Origin: an uncultured Muribaculaceae bacterium
GTDB taxonomy: Bacteria > Bacteroidota > Bacteroidia > Bacteroidales > Muribaculaceae
Assembly: GCA_905233915.1 (NCBI GenBank)
Contig: CAJOFM010000015.1
Coordinates: forward strand, 1 to 64,000
Direction of reading: 5' to 3'
DNA length: 64,000 nt
Below the pieces are notes generated by a model. That model was not told the DNA's origin. It saw only the letters and a program-made list of their open reading frames with translations, and searched no databases. The position numbers were made by a program, and so were the translations under genes. Below, in pieces: positions 60,474 to 64,000 of the stretch. The stretch's first letter is position 1. Each line of letters opens with the position of its first letter.

Positions 60474-60779
60474 ATGAGCCAGAAGATTAGAATTAAATTG
60501 AAAAGCTACGATCACAACTTGGTAGACAAGTCAGCCGAGAAGATCGTGCGCACAGTGAAGAGCACTGGCGCCGTGGTTAGCGGTCCGATCCCCCTGCCCA
60601 CACACAAGCGCATCTTCACCGTGAACCGTTCGACCTTTGTCAACAAGAAGTCTCGCGAACAGTTCCAGCTGTCGGCTTTCAAGCGCCTCATCGACATTTA
60701 CAGCTCCACCGCCAAGACCGTGGACGCCCTGATGAAGCTTGAGTTGCCCAGCGGAGTTGAGGTAGAGATCAAGGTGTAG
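60474..60779 (+). CDS. rpsJ: 30S ribosomal protein S10
   Basis: A 101-residue protein, also NusE in antitermination. [36 protein letters not shown] and the C-terminal [11 protein letters not shown] are standard. It starts the S10 part of the cluster 25 bases after fusA with no terminator, so str and S10 operons are joined here. Confidence 0.97.
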   Translation: MSQKIRIKLKSYDHNLVDKSAEKIVRTVKSTGAVVSGPIPLPTHKRIFTVNRSTFVNKKSREQFQLSAFKRLIDIYSSTAKTVDALMKLELPSGVEVEIKV

Positions 60780-60844
60780 TACTTAAGGATTGAACAAAAA
60801 CGAGTAAAACTAACAGCATTAACAATTAAAAAATTTCAAGAGAA

Positions 60845-61462
60845 ATGCCAGGATTATTAGGAAAGAAAATCGGAATGACATCCGTTTTCAGTGCCGACGG
60901 CAAGAATGTGCCGTGCACTGTTATCGAAGTAGGTCCTTGCGTTGTCACTCAAGTGAAGACTGTTGAAACCGACGGTTACGAGGCTTTGCAGCTGGGCTTT
61001 GTCGAGAAGAAGGACAAGCACACCACCAAGCCCATGGCCGGTCACTTCAAGAAAGCCGGAGTGAAACCGCAAAGATTCTTGGCCGAGTTCAAAGGATTTG
61101 ATGGAGAGCACAAGGCTGGTGACGAGTTCACCGTAGAGATGCTCAACGACGTTGAATTTGTTGATGTTATCGGCACAACTAAGGGTAAGGGCTTCCAGGG
61201 CGTTGTGAAGCGTCACGGTTTCGGTGGCGTGGGCCAGACCACTCACGGTCAGGACGACCGTCAGCGCGCTCCCGGTTCAATCGGTGCCTGCTCCTATCCC
61301 GCAAAGGTTTTCAAGGGCATGCGCATGGCCGGCCAGATGGGCAACAAGCGCTGCACCGCTCAAAACCTGCAAGTGATTAAAGTATTGCCCGAGAACAATC
61401 TTCTCATGGTAAAAGGCTCAGTACCGGGCAGCAAAGGTTCAATCGTAATTATTGAAATGTAA
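60845..61462 (+). CDS. rplC: 50S ribosomal protein L3
   Basis: A 205-residue protein near the peptidyl-transferase centre. [20 protein letters not shown] at the N-terminus, [13 protein letters not shown] with [15 protein letters not shown], and [15 protein letters not shown] match the family. The 65-base gap from rpsJ is the longest in the S10 part and has no terminator. Confidence 0.97.
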   Translation: MPGLLGKKIGMTSVFSADGKNVPCTVIEVGPCVVTQVKTVETDGYEALQLGFVEKKDKHTTKPMAGHFKKAGVKPQRFLAEFKGFDGEHKAGDEFTVEMLNDVEFVDVIGTTKGKGFQGVVKRHGFGGVGQTTHGQDDRQRAPGSIGACSYPAKVFKGMRMAGQMGNKRCTAQNLQVIKVLPENNLLMVKGSVPGSKGSIVIIEM

Positions 61463-61464
61463 GA

Positions 61465-62091
61465 ATGGAACTCGCAGTTTATAACATCAAGGGTGAGGAC
61501 ACCGGTCGCAAGGTGACCCTTAACGACGAGATTTTCGCCATCGCCGAGCCTAACGAGCATGCCGTTTATCTCGATGTTAAGCAATTCCTGGCTAACAAGC
61601 GTCAGGGAACCCACAAGGCTAAAGAGAGAAGTGAAATCGCTGGTTCGACCAAGAAGCTCGGTCGCCAGAAGGGTGGCGGCGGTGCCCGTCACGGTGACAT
61701 CAAGTCTCCGCTGTTCCATGGTGGTGGCCGCGTCTTCGGTCCCCGTCCCCGCAACTACAGCTTCAAGCTGAACAAGAAGGTGAAGGCTCTGGCTCGCCGT
61801 TCGGCCCTGACCTACAAGGCTCAGAACAACCAGATCATGGTTATCGAGGACATCAAGTTCGACGCCCCCAAGACCAAGGAATTTGTCAACATCACCCGCA
61901 ACCTCAAGCTTGAGGGCCAGAAGTTGCTGCTCGTCCTGGCAGGCCAGGAGCGCAACCTGTATCTGTCGCTGCGCAACGTCCCCACCGCCAGCGTGGTGAC
62001 CGCAACCGACATCAACACTTACCGTGTGCTTGACAACCGCATGATTCTCATTACCGAGAGCTCGGTTGACGCGCTCAACAATTTAAAGTAA
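61465..62091 (+). CDS. rplD: 50S ribosomal protein L4
   Basis: A 208-residue protein lining the exit tunnel. The [20 protein letters not shown] loop, [20 protein letters not shown] and ALTYKAQNN are diagnostic. It begins 2 bases after the rplC stop, indicating coupled translation. In E. coli L4 is the operon regulator; nothing in this sequence shows that here. Confidence 0.97.
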   Translation: MELAVYNIKGEDTGRKVTLNDEIFAIAEPNEHAVYLDVKQFLANKRQGTHKAKERSEIAGSTKKLGRQKGGGGARHGDIKSPLFHGGGRVFGPRPRNYSFKLNKKVKALARRSALTYKAQNNQIMVIEDIKFDAPKTKEFVNITRNLKLEGQKLLLVLAGQERNLYLSLRNVPTASVVTATDINTYRVLDNRMILITESSVDALNNLK

Positions 62092-62103
62092 GGAGGAGAG
62101 ACA

Positions 62104-62397
62104 ATGGAGAACATTCAGATTATTCCCGTTGTGACCGAGAAGGCCAACGCTATCACCGAGAAGGGAAACCGTTACACATTCAAGGTATCTCCCGACGCCA
62201 ACAAGTATCAGATCAAGGACGCCGTTGAGAAGCTCTATGACGTCAAGGTCGTTGGCGTGAGCACCATTAACTATGGTGGCAAGAACAAGCAGCGCTATAC
62301 CAAGAGCGGTGTCATCAAGGGCAAGACCGTCGCTTTCAAGAAGGCTATCGTAACCCTTGCTGAAGGACAAACTATTGATTTCTATAGTAATTTATAA
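62104..62397 (+). CDS. rplW: 50S ribosomal protein L23
   Basis: A 97-residue protein at the exit-tunnel rim that docks trigger factor and SRP. IIPVVTEKANAITEKGNRYT, YQIKDAVEKLYDVKVVGVST and NYGGKNKQRYTKSG fit the family. Twelve bases after rplD. Confidence 0.96.
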   Translation: MENIQIIPVVTEKANAITEKGNRYTFKVSPDANKYQIKDAVEKLYDVKVVGVSTINYGGKNKQRYTKSGVIKGKTVAFKKAIVTLAEGQTIDFYSNL

Positions 62398-62403
62398 TAA
62401 AAA

Positions 62404-63228
62404 ATGGCAGTAAGAAAATTGAAGCCCACAACACCGGGGCAAAGACACAAAGTTATTGGTGTATTTGACGACATTACAAAGCGTACACCAGAGAAGTCTC
62501 TTACGGTCGGTAAGCGTTCCACTGGCGGTCGCAACAACGAGGGTCACCTCACCGCCCGCTATCGTGGAGGCGGTCACAGGCGCAAACTCCGCCTGATCGA
62601 CTTCAAGAGGAATAAAGACGGTGTGCCGGCAGTAGTGAAAGCCATCGAGTACGATCCCAACCGTTCGGCTCGCATTGCTCTGCTCTACTACGTAGACGGC
62701 TACAAAGCTTACATCATTGCCCCCAACGGACTTGAGGTGGGTGCAACGATCGAGAGCGGTGAGAACGTGGCCCCCGAAGTGGGAAACGCGCTTCCACTGA
62801 GCAAGATTCCTGTTGGTACTTTAATTCACAACATCGAGTTGCGTCCCGGTCAGGGTGCCGCTATGGCACGCGCAGCCGGCACCTTCGCCCAGCTCACCAG
62901 CCGCGAGGGTAACTACGCAATCATCAAATTACCTTCGGGTGAGACACGCAAGGTCCTTGCCGCTTGCAAGGCTACCGTTGGTGTGGTTGGCAACAGTGAC
63001 CACGCGCTCGAGCAGTCCGGTAAGGCCGGCCGCTCACGCTGGCTGGGTCGCCGCCCCCACAACCGTGGTGTCGTTATGAACCCCGTTGATCACCCCATGG
63101 GTGGTGGTGAGGGCCGCCAGAGTGGTGGACATCCCCGTAACCGCAACGGTTTGTACGCTAAGGGCTTGAAGACCCGTGCACCGAAGAAGCAGTCTTCGAA
63201 GTACATCATTGAAAGAAGAAAGAAGTAA
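62404..63228 (+). CDS. rplB: 50S ribosomal protein L2
   Basis: A 274-residue core protein of the large subunit. [51 protein letters not shown] and the conserved [16 protein letters not shown] with the His near the active centre are present. Six bases after rplW. Confidence 0.98.
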   Translation: MAVRKLKPTTPGQRHKVIGVFDDITKRTPEKSLTVGKRSTGGRNNEGHLTARYRGGGHRRKLRLIDFKRNKDGVPAVVKAIEYDPNRSARIALLYYVDGYKAYIIAPNGLEVGATIESGENVAPEVGNALPLSKIPVGTLIHNIELRPGQGAAMARAAGTFAQLTSREGNYAIIKLPSGETRKVLAACKATVGVVGNSDHALEQSGKAGRSRWLGRRPHNRGVVMNPVDHPMGGGEGRQSGGHPRNRNGLYAKGLKTRAPKKQSSKYIIERRKK

Positions 63229-63249
63229 TTTGATTAAATTCGATTAATT

Positions 63250-63519
63250 ATGAGTCGTTCATTAAAAAAAGGCCCTTACATCAGCGTGAAACTGGAAAAG
63301 AAGGTTGACGCCATGAACGAGAGCGGCAAGAAGAGTGTGATCAAGACCTGGTCGCGTGCTTCGATGATCTCTCCCGAATTCGTGGGACACACCTTTGCCG
63401 TTCACAATGGCAACAAGTTCATTCCCGTCTATGTTACCGAGAACATGGTCGGTCACAAGCTCGGTGAGTTCGCTCCGACGCGCACCTTCCGTGGCCACAG
63501 CGGCAACAACAAGAAATAA
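63250..63519 (+). CDS. rpsS: 30S ribosomal protein S19
   Basis: An 89-residue protein. [38 protein letters not shown] and [16 protein letters not shown] are typical. Twenty-one bases after rplB. Confidence 0.97.
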   Translation: MSRSLKKGPYISVKLEKKVDAMNESGKKSVIKTWSRASMISPEFVGHTFAVHNGNKFIPVYVTENMVGHKLGEFAPTRTFRGHSGNNKK

Positions 63520-63569
63520 TGGGCCCGGGATTATTTAACCGTTTATAGAACAAAAAAGAATTAAATACA

Positions 63570-63977
63570 ATGGGTAAAAGAAAAAGAGAATCAGCTAACT
63601 TGAAGAAGGAAGCTCGCAAGAACGAGTCCTTCGCAAAGTTGCGCAACATTCCCAGCTCGCCCCGCAAGATGCGTCTCGTGGCCGACATGGTGCGTGGCGT
63701 CGAGGTCTTCAAGGCACTCGGTCTCCTGCACTTCTCTAACAAGCAGGCTGCCGTTGACGTGGAGAAGCTGCTCAAGTCAGCTATCAGCAACTGGGAACAG
63801 AAGAATGGCAAGAAGGCCGAGAGCGGTGAGCTCTACATCAAGACCATCACGGTCGATGCAGCCCCCATGCTCAAGCGCCTCCGTCCCGCCCCCCAAGGGC
63901 GCGGCTATCGCATCCGCAAACGTTCCAACCACGTGACTATCTTCGTGGACACTATTAACAAAGAAAAAGACGCATAA
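63570..63977 (+). CDS. rplV: 50S ribosomal protein L22
   Basis: A 135-residue protein of the exit tunnel. Its N-terminus is a basic extension ([18 protein letters not shown]) before the [19 protein letters not shown] core; the tunnel hairpin [20 protein letters not shown] is near the C-terminus. Six bases upstream of rpsC. Confidence 0.97.
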   Translation: MGKRKRESANLKKEARKNESFAKLRNIPSSPRKMRLVADMVRGVEVFKALGLLHFSNKQAAVDVEKLLKSAISNWEQKNGKKAESGELYIKTITVDAAPMLKRLRPAPQGRGYRIRKRSNHVTIFVDTINKEKDA

Positions 63978-63983
63978 AACGAA

Positions 63984-64000
63984 ATGGGACAGAAAGTTAA
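63984..64000 (+). CDS. rpsC: 30S ribosomal protein S3, first residues only
   Basis: ATG at 63984 encodes MGQKV before the window ends, which is the usual start of S3, expected after rplV in this order. Confidence 0.85.

Overview
The window is about 64 kb of chromosome from a member of the Bacteroidota, almost certainly order Bacteroidales and probably a gut Muribaculaceae- or Prevotellaceae-like species; the family assignment is inference. The evidence is a SusC/SusD locus, type IX secretion (PorQ plus proteins with shared C-terminal sorting tails), BACON, DUF1735, FISUMP and BspA-type leucine-rich repeat proteins, a Bacteroidales TamL, and many promoters of the Bacteroides type (TTTG, 19-21 bases, TAnnTTTG). 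I see no tRNA, rRNA, CRISPR array, transposase or prophage.

Layout. 1-3.3 kb: four small exported proteins on the minus strand, two of them FISUMP paralogues. 3.5-5.9 kb: a HAD phosphatase and an AspT/YidE-type transporter. 5.9-13.2 kb: a tightly packed minus-strand run (nucleoside transporter, rsmE, kdsA, TPR protein, tamL, DUF2200), largely concerned with the outer envelope. 13.3-20.2 kb: housekeeping and sugar-nucleotide genes (bifunctional nuclease, uracil-DNA glycosylase-like, Wza-like export protein, clpB, rfbC, GlmU-like). 20.2-24.5 kb: two surface proteins combining cohesin-like and dockerin modules, the larger one a 1172-residue BspA-like protein with a secretion tail. 24.8-30.7 kb: ruvC, then an Oar-like TonB-dependent receptor behind a long structured leader, with a BACON/OB-fold lipoprotein partner. 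30.9-39.3 kb: a nucleotide pyrophosphatase/phosphodiesterase, an ATP-grasp protein, the SRP RNA gene (minus strand), a small BspA-like protein, a methyltransferase, a polyprenol-phosphate mannosyltransferase-like GT2 and a calcium P-type ATPase. 39.4-47.7 kb: a T9SS-tail protein, then a compact polysaccharide-utilisation locus (SusC, SusD, GH18, DUF1735-LamG) of the kind that takes N-glycans, followed by manA. 48.9-54.6 kb: mltG, a DUF2007 protein, porQ and a complete bacterial N-degron cluster clpS-clpA-aat. 54.7-56.5 kb: a third T9SS-tail protein. 57.3-64 kb: the str operon running straight into the S10 operon (rpsL, rpsG, fusA, rpsJ, rplC, rplD, rplW, rplB, rpsS, rplV, start of rpsC).

How the parts fit. 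Three secreted proteins share a near-identical tail, which agrees with PorQ being encoded here. The GH18 locus would release N-glycans at the cell surface, and the neighbouring phosphomannose isomerase could feed mannose into glycolysis. ClpS, ClpA and Aat form a recognition-unfolding-tagging set. The most interesting unexplained DNA is non-coding: a riboswitch-like leader ending in a terminator hairpin before the TonB receptor (about 25597-25844), heptameric repeats at two loci, direct repeats flanking the large BspA-like gene, and perfect dyads sitting on or beside promoter boxes, including the promoter of the ribosomal-protein operon.
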